A stretch of 64,000 nt of DNA from Fidelibacterota bacterium (GTDB lineage: Bacteria; Fidelibacterota; UBA8477; JABMPR01): NCBI GenBank assembly GCA_016784025.1, contig JADHVL010000018.1, positions 1 to 64,000 on the forward strand, written 5' to 3'. Positions 55,957 to 64,000 of this stretch are shown here, piece by piece. Position 1 is the first letter of the stretch. Each line of letters begins with the position of its first letter. The notes under the pieces were generated by a model. It was not told the DNA's origin. It was given only the letters and a program-made list of their open reading frames with translations, and did no database searches. The position numbers and the translations under genes are program-made.

Positions 55957-56469
55957 CTAGATCCAATTTTTTCTAAAAAAATATGCCAGGGCAAAAGCCG
56001 TCCCAAACATAGTTGCCATGCTGATAAATCCACTGAGGGAAAGAACAGCCATTCCTGTTAGAGCGGAGCCACTGGCACAACCACGGCCCAATTGTGAGCC
56101 AAATCCAAAGAGAATGCCACCGATCATAGCGAAAATGAGACGTCGGTTCGCAGAAATTCCAGGGAAATGTTCAATTTTGAGTTTTAGTCTTCCAGCAAGA
56201 GCACCTGATAAAAAACCACCTACCAATACACCCAAAATCTCAAATACCAACCAGGATTTCATTGGGCTTTTACCCTCACCAATATATTTACTGTAGAAAG
56301 GTGAGTTTGCCGCGTGTTCAGGTGCAATTGTGCTGACCAAACTTACGACTGTTGATTTCACTGCACCACTTGCCCCCAGACCTCGGCCTGAAAAGAAAAA
56401 TGCCATGAGGAGCACCAATCCCAACAGGACACCTGCCAGATAGGGATTCATGTACTTTGTTTTCATCAT
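55957..56469 (-). CDS. YeeE/YedE-type transporter, half-size (GRGCASG half)
   Basis: A 170-residue membrane protein with three to four helices and the motif LGRGCASGSALTG (Cys about 134), the other half signature of YeeE/YedE. Both halves keep complete start and stop signals, so this is a genuine split pair, a form common in anaerobes and sulfur bacteria. The ATG at 56469 has AAGGG six bases upstream; neighbouring ATG and TTG codons are alternatives. Transported substrate is likely thiosulfate or a related sulfur species by family. Confidence 0.92.
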   Translation of the reverse strand: MMKTKYMNPYLAGVLLGLVLLMAFFFSGRGLGASGAVKSTVVSLVSTIAPEHAANSPFYSKYIGEGKSPMKSWLVFEILGVLVGGFLSGALAGRLKLKIEHFPGISANRRLIFAMIGGILFGFGSQLGRGCASGSALTGMAVLSLSGFISMATMFGTAFALAYFFRKNWI

Positions 56470-56498
56470 CAATAACCCTTATTCAATTAATATTCAAT

Positions 56499-56583
56499 TT
56501 TTAACCACGAAGGCACAAAGGCTCCAGGGAACACCAAACTAGAATTTGTGGAGCTTAGTGTCTTTGAGTTTTTGTGGTAAACC
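56499..56583. repeat. Imperfect long inverted repeat
   Basis: The left arm TTTTAACCACGAAGGCACAA (56499-56518) and onward mirrors the right arm, which reads TTTGAGTTTTTGTGGTAAAC near 56562-56581, enclosing roughly 25-30 unpaired bases. Arms are AC-CAC-AAAG-CAC like and match the form of dispersed intergenic repeats seen in several environmental genomes. It lies between the YeeE pair and the NrfD gene and could form a hairpin in the polycistronic RNA. Confidence 0.6.
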
Positions 56584-56591
56584 ATCATTAT

Positions 56592-57533
56592 TTAATACAA
56601 CCAGCGGCTGGCTTGACCGGCGTTAACCACAATAAAGCGCAGCATGAGATTCCCGGCAACGATGAGCACAACAGGAACAATGGCAGGGATAAATTTGTGT
56701 TTTAGTTCAAGAATTTCCAGAACCACAGGCAGTAATAGTCCAAGACCTACAACAAAGACCCAGAATGGAACCGTAAAGGCACCACCGAGGAACATCTGCG
56801 CAGCTTGGATGTGTACTTGAGTTCCAGCGAGATGGCCCATAAATAAATGGACGATCATGAACAATTCGATACCGATTAAAATGATATCGATACGTGTAAA
56901 CAATCGTTTCTCCACTTCAGATTTAGAAAAGAAAGATACCAAAGCGGCACTGGCTGAGAGTCCTGAAGTTAAAAATAGTGGTCCCAGAATGCTTGTATTC
57001 CAGAATGGTCTTGCATTAAAAGCCGACAGAAGAATTCCTGTGTACATACCAAGTATTACAGATAGGAGAATGAGAATCTGAGCCAGATATCGACGATAAT
57101 CTTTGAGCCAATCAATGGCCGTTTTAACTTCGTCAAACTTCCAATCCCATTTTGGGAAAATATCCTCAATCCAGGTGGCAATCCAGGCTATGGACAGCGG
57201 CATTATGATACCTAACGTCCAGGCTCCCCATGACATGGGTGATTCCCAGCGGATATTGGTAAAAAGTTGCCAGAAATAGAGAACATGGGATAAATCCATC
57301 AAGAGAGCAATCAATCCAATCCCGATCAGAAAAGGGACTGCCAAGGGCATCCATTTTACAGCCACTGGTAGCTCATCTTGCCTGCCACGTAGCGTGAAAT
57401 AAGCTGAGAATATCAGGATTCCCGCTGAGATTCCACCCAGGAATAGATAAAAGGGGATTTCCCAACCCCAAACATGGAGGATGGGATCAATCTCTGGATT
57501 CATACGTCCACTGGTGATAATTTCTTCAATCAT
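56592..57533 (-). CDS. NrfD/PsrC-like membrane anchor subunit
   Basis: A 313-residue polytopic protein with about eight helices. It matches the NrfD/PsrC family: HVWGWEIPFYLFLGGISAGI (20 residues) near the start and a middle segment with SAFNARPFWNTSILGP. The Asp/Glu and His residues expected around the quinone pocket appear in helices 2-3. It should anchor the molybdoenzyme and ferredoxin subunits and exchange electrons with menaquinone. Positioned directly after the ferredoxin gene (8 bases). Confidence 0.92.
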   Translation of the reverse strand: MIEEIITSGRMNPEIDPILHVWGWEIPFYLFLGGISAGILIFSAYFTLRGRQDELPVAVKWMPLAVPFLIGIGLIALLMDLSHVLYFWQLFTNIRWESPMSWGAWTLGIIMPLSIAWIATWIEDIFPKWDWKFDEVKTAIDWLKDYRRYLAQILILLSVILGMYTGILLSAFNARPFWNTSILGPLFLTSGLSASAALVSFFSKSEVEKRLFTRIDIILIGIELFMIVHLFMGHLAGTQVHIQAAQMFLGGAFTVPFWVFVVGLGLLLPVVLEILELKHKFIPAIVPVVLIVAGNLMLRFIVVNAGQASRWLY

Positions 57534-57541
57534 AAAAACCT

Positions 57542-58075
57542 CTATATCAGATAGAATACTTTGGGGTCAGTCCCAGCTTCGGGAATGAGTGATTTCCATT
57601 TTCGAGTTGCCATGGCTCGAGAAATGTCGCTGTTTGGATCGTCCAGATCACCAAAGATCATGGCATGGGTGGGACAGACAGAAACACAAGCTGGATTCTG
57701 ACCTTTTTCAACCCTGTGGATACAAAAGGTACATTTATCCACATAGCCTTCTGGGTGAATAAAGCGGGCATCGTAAGGACAGGATGTGATACAGGCCTTA
57801 CAACCGATGCATTCACTTTCTTCGACCAGAACAATACCACCCTCAGCATAATGGCTCGCCTCAGTGGGACAAGTCCTCACACAGGGGGCATTGGCACAAT
57901 GGTTACAACGTTCTGAGCGAATCTCCAACTGCAGCTCTGGATAAGTGCCCGTTGTCTTTTCCACAATCCAATCTCTACAGTGACCAATGGGGACATCATT
58001 TTCAGTCTGACAGGCCACCACACAATCGCTACAACCCACACATCGAAGAGTGTCTACAGCCATTGCATATCTCAT
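57542..58075 (-). CDS. Four-cluster 4Fe-4S ferredoxin subunit (PsrB/DmsB-like)
   Basis: A 177-residue protein with four Cys clusters: CVGCSDCVVAC (12-22), CNHCANAPCVRTC (about 57-69), CIGCKACITSC (about 89-99) and CTFC..CVSVC (about 116-135). This layout is that of the electron-transfer subunits of the DMSO-reductase complex family (PsrB, PhsB, DmsB). It wires the catalytic subunit to the NrfD-like anchor. Its start overlaps the stop of the molybdoenzyme gene (ATGA). No Tat signal of its own; it likely travels with its partner. Confidence 0.95.
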   Translation of the reverse strand: MRYAMAVDTLRCVGCSDCVVACQTENDVPIGHCRDWIVEKTTGTYPELQLEIRSERCNHCANAPCVRTCPTEASHYAEGGIVLVEESECIGCKACITSCPYDARFIHPEGYVDKCTFCIHRVEKGQNPACVSVCPTHAMIFGDLDDPNSDISRAMATRKWKSLIPEAGTDPKVFYLI

Positions 58076-60315
58076 GAGGACACCTCCTCTCCAGCTTCAA
58101 AACGGAAGGTGACGAAATTGCCCCGCATACCGGTGCCACCCATTTCAGGATCAATATGTACCCGTGTGATCAAATCAGCGTCACTGGCACCACGACCGTG
58201 TGCTCGAGTTAGTTTTTTATTGGTATGGCCAAAACCATGAACTATGTACACACTATCAAAACGGATACGTTCGGTGACGCGCACCTTGATGGGAGTCTTG
58301 CTGACCACTCCATCCTGGTTTTCCAGCCATAGGTACTGATCATTCTTCAGATCCCATTCTTTGGCAACCTTGGGATTTACCCAAACACTGTTTTCATCCA
58401 TGAGATCGGTAAGATTTGGATTATTGGCCGTTCGGCTGAATGTGTGCATGGGTGCTCGACCGTAGATGAGACGGTAATAGCCCTCTGGTGGTTCTTCATG
58501 AGCTTTATATTTTGGTAATGGATCGTAGCCCTCATCCTCCATGGCTGTGGAGTAGAGCTCAATTTTGCCGGTGTTGGTGTTGAATTCGAAATCTTCGAGG
58601 TTTTCCATGGGGTAGAGATCGTCATAGGAGCGGTCCATTTTCTTAACCCCCAAACGCTTCATCTCTTCCAGAGAAGAACCTACCTGCTTTAATTCCCAAT
58701 CCAATTTCTCCTCGATATCATTCCATGGAAAGAAATGACCAAGACCCATTTTTTCAGCAATACCCTTGGCCATCCACCAGGCGGGTTTGGTGTTGTATTT
58801 TGGTTCAGCGGCAGGCATACGAAGAGCCAGTGTAGGCTCGCGGTGTGGACTTACGCGAATGTTATCATAGCGTTCCAGATAGGTACATTCCGGTAAAATT
58901 ACATCAGCATAGCCAGTGATTTCCATGGGCATGGTATCAACTACAACCATCAGGTCCAGCGCTTGAATGGCTTTTATTGTATTGGCCTGGTTGGGCAAGG
59001 TATGTATCAAATTGGTTCCATTGACGATCCAGGCTTTAAAAGAACAATCTCGTTCAATCGTAGGAATTGTTGCATCACAAATTCCCGAAGCTAGAGACAA
59101 TCCAGCCAGCTTGTATTTTCCTGGGAAGGCATCTCTCCAAGTTCGAGTTGGCTTGGGGAAGGGAGGATGTGGGTAATTCTTAAATTTAACTTTCTCAGGA
59201 TTGTAATAACCGCCTCTGCGTCCCCATGACCCCAGCAGTGCATTCAGCATTGCCACAGCTCTTAGGCGTTGCGTATCATCCCCATACCAGGTGACGTGTC
59301 GCCCGGGGTGAATGATAACTCGTGGGCTGGCATTGGCCATTTCGCGGGCAGTCTCACGTATAATTTCTGGTTTGATTGTCGTAAGTCCATAGGCCCATTC
59401 AGGTGTCATAGTAGCGACGTGAGCTTTCAGGTCATCAAAACCATAGGCATACTTTTCAACATAGTCTTTATCATAAAGACCTTCATTGATGATGACGTGC
59501 ATCCAGGCCAGTAATAGTGCCATGTCTGTAGCAGGTTTGATAGGCAGCCAAAATTTTGATTTACTGGCCACAGTTGAAAAGCGTGGATCTACGGTGATAA
59601 TGGAAGCGCCCTTGGCGGTAGCCTGTGCGATCTCTTGGACAGGACCGTTATGCATATTTTCACCAAAATGTGAACCGATGAGAACTAAACAGCGCGTGTC
59701 CCTGATATCTACCCGCTCAGGTGATCCAACACCTTCACCATATGTGGCAAAAAAGCCAACCTCTCTAGGTCCACGACACTGGGCATAGGAGGGAGCAGTG
59801 ATATTATTGGATCCAAATGCTTTTAACAGGTCACCAAAATATTTACCACCTGAACCGTGGGAGAAAAGGGCAGTACACTCTGGTCCATGTTCTTCTCCGA
59901 CTTTTTTCAGTCCATCAGCGATATAAGTGAACGCTTCATCCCATGATGCTTCACGAAATGTCTGAACACCGCCAACCTCTGTTCGGATGAGAGGTGTTTT
60001 TAAGCGATCTTCATCATTGTACATGCCCACCCCACCAGTACCACGGGGGCAAAGTCGACCGTTTGAATGGGGATCATCTTCATGACCGGTTAGCTTCCAT
60101 ATCTTACCTTCATCATTGGTATGTACCCAACCAGCACACTTCCAGAAACATATCTCACAGTATGTTGGAGTTCTCTTGGCATACATGCCTGGAACCGTAT
60201 CAGGAGCTAAGATTTCTCCCTTAGAGAAATCAAACAGGGGTGTTGCAAAAGCCAGGCTTCCGGCACCCATACCGGCGACTTTAATAAAATCGCGGCGATT
60301 CATGTTAGTACTCAT
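58072..60315 (-). CDS. Tat-exported molybdopterin oxidoreductase (PsrA/PhsA-like)
   Basis: A 747-residue catalytic subunit of the DMSO-reductase superfamily. Tat motif NRRDFIK at about 5-11, then an N-terminal 4Fe-4S motif C-x2-C-x3-C-x28-C (53, 56, 60, 89). The Mo-ligand candidate is Cys180 in YAQCRGPREVG, followed by LIGSHFGENMHNGP and the C-terminal molydopterin-dinucleotide-binding domain (GRAPMHTFSRTANNPNL). Composition and Cys ligand fit polysulfide, thiosulfate or tetrathionate reductases, but arsenate or other substrates are not excluded. Start is ATG at 60315, overlapping the MerR stop by four bases. Confidence 0.93.
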   Translation of the reverse strand: MSTNMNRRDFIKVAGMGAGSLAFATPLFDFSKGEILAPDTVPGMYAKRTPTYCEICFWKCAGWVHTNDEGKIWKLTGHEDDPHSNGRLCPRGTGGVGMYNDEDRLKTPLIRTEVGGVQTFREASWDEAFTYIADGLKKVGEEHGPECTALFSHGSGGKYFGDLLKAFGSNNITAPSYAQCRGPREVGFFATYGEGVGSPERVDIRDTRCLVLIGSHFGENMHNGPVQEIAQATAKGASIITVDPRFSTVASKSKFWLPIKPATDMALLLAWMHVIINEGLYDKDYVEKYAYGFDDLKAHVATMTPEWAYGLTTIKPEIIRETAREMANASPRVIIHPGRHVTWYGDDTQRLRAVAMLNALLGSWGRRGGYYNPEKVKFKNYPHPPFPKPTRTWRDAFPGKYKLAGLSLASGICDATIPTIERDCSFKAWIVNGTNLIHTLPNQANTIKAIQALDLMVVVDTMPMEITGYADVILPECTYLERYDNIRVSPHREPTLALRMPAAEPKYNTKPAWWMAKGIAEKMGLGHFFPWNDIEEKLDWELKQVGSSLEEMKRLGVKKMDRSYDDLYPMENLEDFEFNTNTGKIELYSTAMEDEGYDPLPKYKAHEEPPEGYYRLIYGRAPMHTFSRTANNPNLTDLMDENSVWVNPKVAKEWDLKNDQYLWLENQDGVVSKTPIKVRVTERIRFDSVYIVHGFGHTNKKLTRAHGRGASDADLITRVHIDPEMGGTGMRGNFVTFRFEAGEEVSS

Positions 60316-60776
60316 GTGTTTTTCCAATGTTCTTGTAGATAGGATTTCATGTTATGACAGGTCGTTACATCTCGATAAACCGGGCATTCAGAACATACTT
60401 CGTCCTGACATACTGAAGACTTCGACTTGACCATCCAACATGGTTCTAATGATGATTTGTAAGCATCACAGGAGGCACGATCTGCCTCACTGCAACCTTT
60501 GATCTCCCAACAGGGAGCCATGGACATCATGCCCTTAATCCCTGCCAGATTGAACCCACGATCTTCGATCATGACGCGAATGCATTGAAGTCGTTCGATA
60601 TCTGTCTGGGAATAGAGTCGACGTTTGGATTTTGTCCGCTGTGGAATGATAAGACCTTCAGTCTCGTACATCCTCAAGGTGTGGACAGAAACACCCACCA
60701 GGTCGGCAGCTACACCAATTGCGAATACCGGTCTGGTTTTGTCTGAGAGGCGCTCTTTTATGTCTGTTGCATTCAT
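60312..60776 (-). CDS. MerR-family regulator with Cys-rich C-terminus (two-CW-like)
   Basis: A 154-residue regulator: MerR HTH (about 16-85; GVAADLVGVSVHTLRMYETE, 20 residues) and a short effector region with eight cysteines (89, 95, 103, 113, 123, 128, 131, 140). The pattern CWEIKGC..SC..CW resembles the two-CW motif found in small anaerobe proteins. Cys rich ends in MerR proteins bind metals, Fe-S clusters or sense thiol/sulfur oxidants. It overlaps the molybdoenzyme start, so it likely controls this operon. The ATG at 60776 is weakly supported by its ribosome-binding site. Confidence 0.88.
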   Translation of the reverse strand: MNATDIKERLSDKTRPVFAIGVAADLVGVSVHTLRMYETEGLIIPQRTKSKRRLYSQTDIERLQCIRVMIEDRGFNLAGIKGMMSMAPCWEIKGCSEADRASCDAYKSSLEPCWMVKSKSSVCQDEVCSECPVYRDVTTCHNMKSYLQEHWKNT

Positions 60777-60783
60777 ATCTAAT

Positions 60784-60801
60784 CTATATTTCAAAATATA
60801 G
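60784..60801. promoter_or_regulatory. Palindrome upstream of the merR start
   Basis: CTATATTT (60784-60791) and AAATATAG (60794-60801) are exact reverse complements around a CA centre. It sits eight bases before the MerR ATG on the minus strand. MerR regulators bind dyads within promoter spacers, so this may be the operator for the sulfur operon; no -35/-10 pair with a 19-base spacer could be read with confidence. Confidence 0.45.
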
Positions 60802-61182
60802 CTTTGCCATATACATGCCGAAATGAGTGAGAAATATTAAAAGCACATAGTGTTAGTAGTGTTTATTGCTAGAAGTTAATAATAACAGGTAATGTCTCTG
60901 AAGTGGACACAAGCCCTTGTCTGTAAGGATTTGGGATAATTTGACGGGAGATGGAGTTTTTCGATACATCAACAAATGCGACAAAATATTCTGGAAATCT
61001 TCTACCTGAAAAACACGAAAATCATTGTCCTTGAACTTGAAGTCTTCGCGTAAAGTTGATTATCTGGGATGTACTTCCCACATTTGGAAAGGCTGCATCC
61101 TTTGAATGAGAAAACATTGGCAAATCTTTGCAGGTCCAAACATTTACATAGTCAAAAGACAGAACCACGCTAATTTCTCCGC
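60802..61182. other. Gene-free region upstream of the merR operon and EamA gene
   Basis: About 380 bases between the divergent MerR and EamA genes show no credible coding sequence. It is AT-rich, with a small stem TGGGA/TCCCA near 61067-61082. Promoters for both operons should be here, but no strong consensus match was found. Confidence 0.5.
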
Positions 61183-62085
61183 GTGAAAATGACATCCTAT
61201 ATCGTTCCCATCCTATACATTACTCTTGTCATGATCTGGGGCAGCACCTGGATTGCCATCAAAGTGAGTGTCGGTGATACACCATTTCTCATGGCGTCTA
61301 TACGATTCTTCCTGGCAGGCCTGGTTCTGGTCCTATTGCAGAAATGGCGCAAACAACCGATTTTTCCTCGACGGGAAGATCGACATATCATTCTGGCCCT
61401 TGGGATAGGTAACTTCTTTTTTGGATATGGTCTCACCTACTGGGGGATGCAATTTGTTGATAGTAATATCACTTCAATCCTCTGGGCGACCTTACCTGTG
61501 ATGATAGCGGTATTCGCTCATCGGATGCTGGTGAATGAAAAAATTAATGCCTGGAGCATATTCAGCCTGATTGGTTCAATCATAGGCACCTTGTTTATTT
61601 TTGACCTCAGGGGGGCAGACTTCGATCCACAAGCAGCGAAGGGCATGGTTGTTATCTTACTCTCCATCCTTGCTGCAGCATATCCTAATGTACTTTACAA
61701 AAGGGAAGGGAAAAATCTTGATCCCGTAGCCACGAATGCCTCTGCAATGCTCATAGGAGCTATGCTCCTCCTAGTCACAGGTCTTCTGGTTGAGCCCTGG
61801 CAGCATGTAGAATTAAATGTAGTTACAATGGGAGCTACAGCCTATCTCGCGATTATTGGTTCCGCCATTGGGTTTACCATGTATTTCTGGTTGCTCAATA
61901 GGGTCACAATTGTAAAAATGAGCTACACGACTTTCCTCATCCCAATTTTGGCAAGCATCTGGGGTTGGGTACTCCTGGGAGAAGAACTATCAAGTTCCGG
62001 TTTAACGGGTGCGGTGATAATTATTCTCTCAGTTTCCTTGCCTGAAATATTGCGAAAGAGAGTTATCAATTCTAATGCAGATTGA
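61183..62085 (+). CDS. EamA/DMT-family transporter
   Basis: A 300-residue membrane protein with ten predicted helices in two EamA repeats. The first repeat has IWGSTWIAIKVSVGDTPFLM (20 residues) and RFFLAGLVLVLLQ; the second has IGSAIGFTMYFWLLNR and SIWGWVLLGEELS. DMT transporters export or import metabolites such as amino acids; the substrate is unknown. The start is GTG at 61183, with an ATG two codons later at 61189 as an alternative; ribosome-binding site is weak for both. Confidence 0.92.
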   Translation: MKMTSYIVPILYITLVMIWGSTWIAIKVSVGDTPFLMASIRFFLAGLVLVLLQKWRKQPIFPRREDRHIILALGIGNFFFGYGLTYWGMQFVDSNITSILWATLPVMIAVFAHRMLVNEKINAWSIFSLIGSIIGTLFIFDLRGADFDPQAAKGMVVILLSILAAAYPNVLYKREGKNLDPVATNASAMLIGAMLLLVTGLLVEPWQHVELNVVTMGATAYLAIIGSAIGFTMYFWLLNRVTIVKMSYTTFLIPILASIWGWVLLGEELSSSGLTGAVIIILSVSLPEILRKRVINSNAD

Positions 62086-62174
62086 CACTCAGCTACACGT
62101 TGTTTTTGGGATACAGGTCAACTATATTCAAAGCCTGAACATAATTACTAGAGGTCTTTAAAAAACAATAACTT

Positions 62175-62936
62175 ATGGCAAAAATTATAGCCATCGTGAA
62201 TCAAAAGGGGGGTGTGGGGAAAACGACGACATCAGTCAACCTGGCTGCAGGTTTGGCTGTGACTGAGAAAAAGACCCTGCTTATCGATTTAGATCCCCAG
62301 GCAAACTCTACTTCTGGACTTGGACACCCTGTGAGGGTGGATGGTCAAAGCATCTATCAAGTATTACTTAACCAGGCGACTATACCAGACATCATGCATA
62401 AGTGTGAATTGCCATTCCTGGATCTGGTACCTTCCAGCCCATCGCTGGTCGGTGCAGAAGTTGAGTTGGTTTCGGCCATCGCCCGTGAACGTATTCTGAA
62501 AGAGGCGGTAGCAGAGGTGGAAGAGAATTATGATTTTATCATTATTGATTGTCCGCCTTCATTAGGTCTTCTTACACTAAATGCACTTACAGCTGCTCAC
62601 TCAATCCTGATTCCAATACAGTGTGAATATTATGCCCTTGAGGGTCTGGGTCAGCTATTGAACACCGTACGCCGTGTTCAAAAGACAATAAACAAGGCGC
62701 TTGTTATTGAAGGCGTATTGATGACCATGTATGATAGCCGACTTAATTTGAGTAAGCAGGTTGTTGAAGAGGTGAAAACCTATTTTAAAGAGCGAGTTTA
62801 CAAGACCTACATCAACCGAAATGTTCGCTTGAGTGAATCACCGAGTTATGGAAAACCCATCATGTTGTATGATGCTAATTCTGTAGGTGCCGCTAATTAT
62901 ATGAATCTGGTAGAAGAGGTGCTTGAAAATGCCTGA
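62175..62936 (+). CDS. parA: Chromosome partitioning ATPase ParA/Soj
   Basis: A 253-residue ATPase of the MinD/ParA group. The deviant Walker [17 protein letters not shown] lies at about 9-24, with [15 protein letters not shown] as Walker B and [19 protein letters not shown]. Lacking an N-terminal HTH, it is the small chromosomal Soj type. With ParB it moves the replication origin. It overlaps parB by eight bases. Confidence 0.97.
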   Translation: MAKIIAIVNQKGGVGKTTTSVNLAAGLAVTEKKTLLIDLDPQANSTSGLGHPVRVDGQSIYQVLLNQATIPDIMHKCELPFLDLVPSSPSLVGAEVELVSAIARERILKEAVAEVEENYDFIIIDCPPSLGLLTLNALTAAHSILIPIQCEYYALEGLGQLLNTVRRVQKTINKALVIEGVLMTMYDSRLNLSKQVVEEVKTYFKERVYKTYINRNVRLSESPSYGKPIMLYDANSVGAANYMNLVEEVLENA

Positions 62937-63816
62937 AGTCCCTAAAAGACTGGGACGGGGTCTGGATGCAATTCTTGATTCCCTGGGTGCACCTGAAGAA
63001 TCATCCATTTCCACACTCACAGTTTCTCCCAATGATATTCGACCCAATCCTTTTCAACCTAGAAAAGATTTTGATTCAGAAAAAGCGGTCCAGGCTTTTG
63101 AAGATCTAAAAGCATCTATTAAATCCAAAGGCCTGATACAACCCATCACGGTCCGCGAAGTCAATGGTGAATATGAACTCATCGCCGGTGAAAGGCGTCT
63201 GAGAGCTTGCCAGGCACTGGGTTTAGAGACAATTCCAATTCACATTCTTACTGTGGACAAAGATGTGGATATGATGGAATTAGCTTTGATTGAAAATTTA
63301 CAAAGGGATAACCTGAATCCCCTTGAAGAGGCCGAAGCATACTCACTTCTATCAGAGAAGTACGACCTTTCTCACGAGGAAATTGCCAGTAATATTGGTA
63401 AGAGCCGAGCGGCTGTCACCAACGCCATGCGCCTCTTGAAGTTGCCGGTGGAAATAAAAGTTGCCTTAAAAAACCTCGTCATATCAGCCGGTCATGCCAG
63501 AGCACTTCTGGGGCTTGATTCAGAAAAAGAAATGATTCACATCTTCCAACAGGTTCGCAGGAATAACATGAGCGTTCGTGAAACTGAAAATTATGTCAAA
63601 AAGCTCAAGGATAAGACTCCTGTTTCAGCAAAAAAGAAGAAAGCTCCCCCCAAAAAGTCAGTGTTTTTGACTCGCAGCGAAGAAGCCCTTATGACGGTTC
63701 TGGGAACCCGTGTACAGATAAAGGCTGGTCCCAAAAAGGGGATCATCGAAGTTGAGTTTTTTGGTGATGAAGATCTCGAGCGGTTGCTGGAATTGTTCGA
63801 GTCCATGAAAAAATAG
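62929..63816 (+). CDS. parB: Chromosome partitioning protein ParB/Spo0J
   Basis: A 295-residue ParB. The N-terminal arm has [13 protein letters not shown], followed by the CTPase box with [10 protein letters not shown] and [12 protein letters not shown]. The HTH (about 135-190) includes [20 protein letters not shown] (20 residues) and [18 protein letters not shown], and a short C-terminal dimerisation domain follows. It loads at parS near the origin. Start is the ATG at 62929 with AGAAGAGGTG upstream; a TTG two codons earlier is possible. No parS-like palindrome was found nearby. Confidence 0.97.
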   Translation: MPEVPKRLGRGLDAILDSLGAPEESSISTLTVSPNDIRPNPFQPRKDFDSEKAVQAFEDLKASIKSKGLIQPITVREVNGEYELIAGERRLRACQALGLETIPIHILTVDKDVDMMELALIENLQRDNLNPLEEAEAYSLLSEKYDLSHEEIASNIGKSRAAVTNAMRLLKLPVEIKVALKNLVISAGHARALLGLDSEKEMIHIFQQVRRNNMSVRETENYVKKLKDKTPVSAKKKKAPPKKSVFLTRSEEALMTVLGTRVQIKAGPKKGIIEVEFFGDEDLERLLELFESMKK

Positions 63817-63870
63817 CGATCTGTATTCGGAACAATCCCCTGCAACAGGAATAGGTAGAAACAAGAAACC

Positions 63871-64000
63871 ATGAAACACGAAAAATATACTATACTCATC
63901 CTACCGGATAACGAAACCAACGGCAGATCCTATTCAATTACCGCGGTTGCTGTCAATATCTTGAAATTGTTCATTCTTGGTCTGCTCGCAGTGATCATTC
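63871..64000 (+). CDS. N-terminus of probable M23-type peptidoglycan-associated protein (cut by window edge)
   Basis: From the ATG at 63871 (with AGGAATAGG upstream) the frame runs to the window edge: a short polar N-terminus (MKHEKYTILILPDNETNGRS, 20 residues) followed by a transmembrane helix (about 28-43). This opening is typical of M23-family metallopeptidase or murein-binding proteins found after parAB in FCB genomes. The catalytic part lies outside the window, so the call is tentative. Confidence 0.5.
   Translation, partial: MKHEKYTILILPDNETNGRSYSITAVAVNILKLFILGLLAVII

Noticed and set aside
55357..56472. Frameshifted single YeeE gene
   Set aside because: Each half has its own start and stop and its own intact Cys motif, a known split-pair architecture, and a nine-base gap separates them.
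63817..63870. parS site near parB
   Set aside because: Sequences such as GAAACCATGAAACACG do not match the TGTTTCACGTGAAACA consensus.

Overview
The window is a gene-dense, mid-to-low GC bacterial chromosome segment with about 70 supported protein genes, short spacers and many 1-4 base stop/start overlaps. No rRNA, tRNA, CRISPR array, transposase or prophage gene was found. The gene at 30664 ends in a type IX secretion (T9SS) sorting domain. The neighbourhood also holds DUF6029, DUF6132, DUF4920 and Omp28-like families typical of Bacteroidota and relatives, and the S8 protease at 52104 ends in a dockerin-like Asn/Asp repeat. Together these suggest a Gram-negative member of the FCB superphylum. 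My best guess is an uncultured Marinimicrobia-like (SAR406) or neighbouring lineage; this is an inference, not a match.

Layout. 1-9.8 kb: mostly minus-strand housekeeping and envelope genes (TlpA-like thioredoxin, SGNH hydrolase lipoprotein, esterase, MOSC protein, YchF, SurA/PpiC-like lipoprotein, RCK potassium channel). Within this stretch lie a plus-strand GH13 lipoprotein and YjbQ, followed by a 25-unit heptamer repeat. 10-27.8 kb: plus-strand core genes (eno, ftsB-like, three unrecognised outer-membrane-type proteins, amidase, murI, folC, rho, aminotransferase, rpmE, DUF1385, prfA). This run ends with an ECF sigma/anti-sigma pair, a glutaredoxin and a solitary groES.

27.9-35.3 kb: a tightly packed thiol/sulfur redox and secretion cluster. 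It holds a CoA-disulfide-reductase-like enzyme, DUF1858, OsmC, membrane-anchored rhodanese, DUF6132, a T9SS cargo protein, a TlpA thioredoxin, a DUF6029 outer-membrane protein, an Omp28/thioredoxin-like lipoprotein and DUF2231. 35.3-42.5 kb: a diheme peroxidase, then a TetR regulator with a perfect palindromic operator and a fadE-fadA-fadN-type beta-oxidation operon, closed by two stem-loops. 42.6-51 kb: DksA-like protein, prolyl oligopeptidase, and a complete hypABFCDE hydrogenase-maturation operon with no hydrogenase structural genes in view.

51-60.8 kb: a radical SAM protein, a secreted subtilase, and a minus-strand sulfur-respiration-like operon. That operon runs from a MerR regulator with a Cys-rich tail through a Tat-exported molybdopterin oxidoreductase, a four-cluster ferredoxin subunit, an NrfD/PsrC anchor and a pair of half-size YeeE/YedE transporters to a rhodanese-like protein lacking its catalytic Cys. 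61-64 kb: an EamA transporter, parA, parB and the start of a probable M23-type envelope protein.

The two sulfur/thiol clusters (27.9-35.3 kb and 54.7-60.8 kb) are the best candidates for under-described biology. They may be linked: one could acquire and reduce inorganic sulfur compounds while the other handles thiols and disulfides in the periplasm and at the cell surface.
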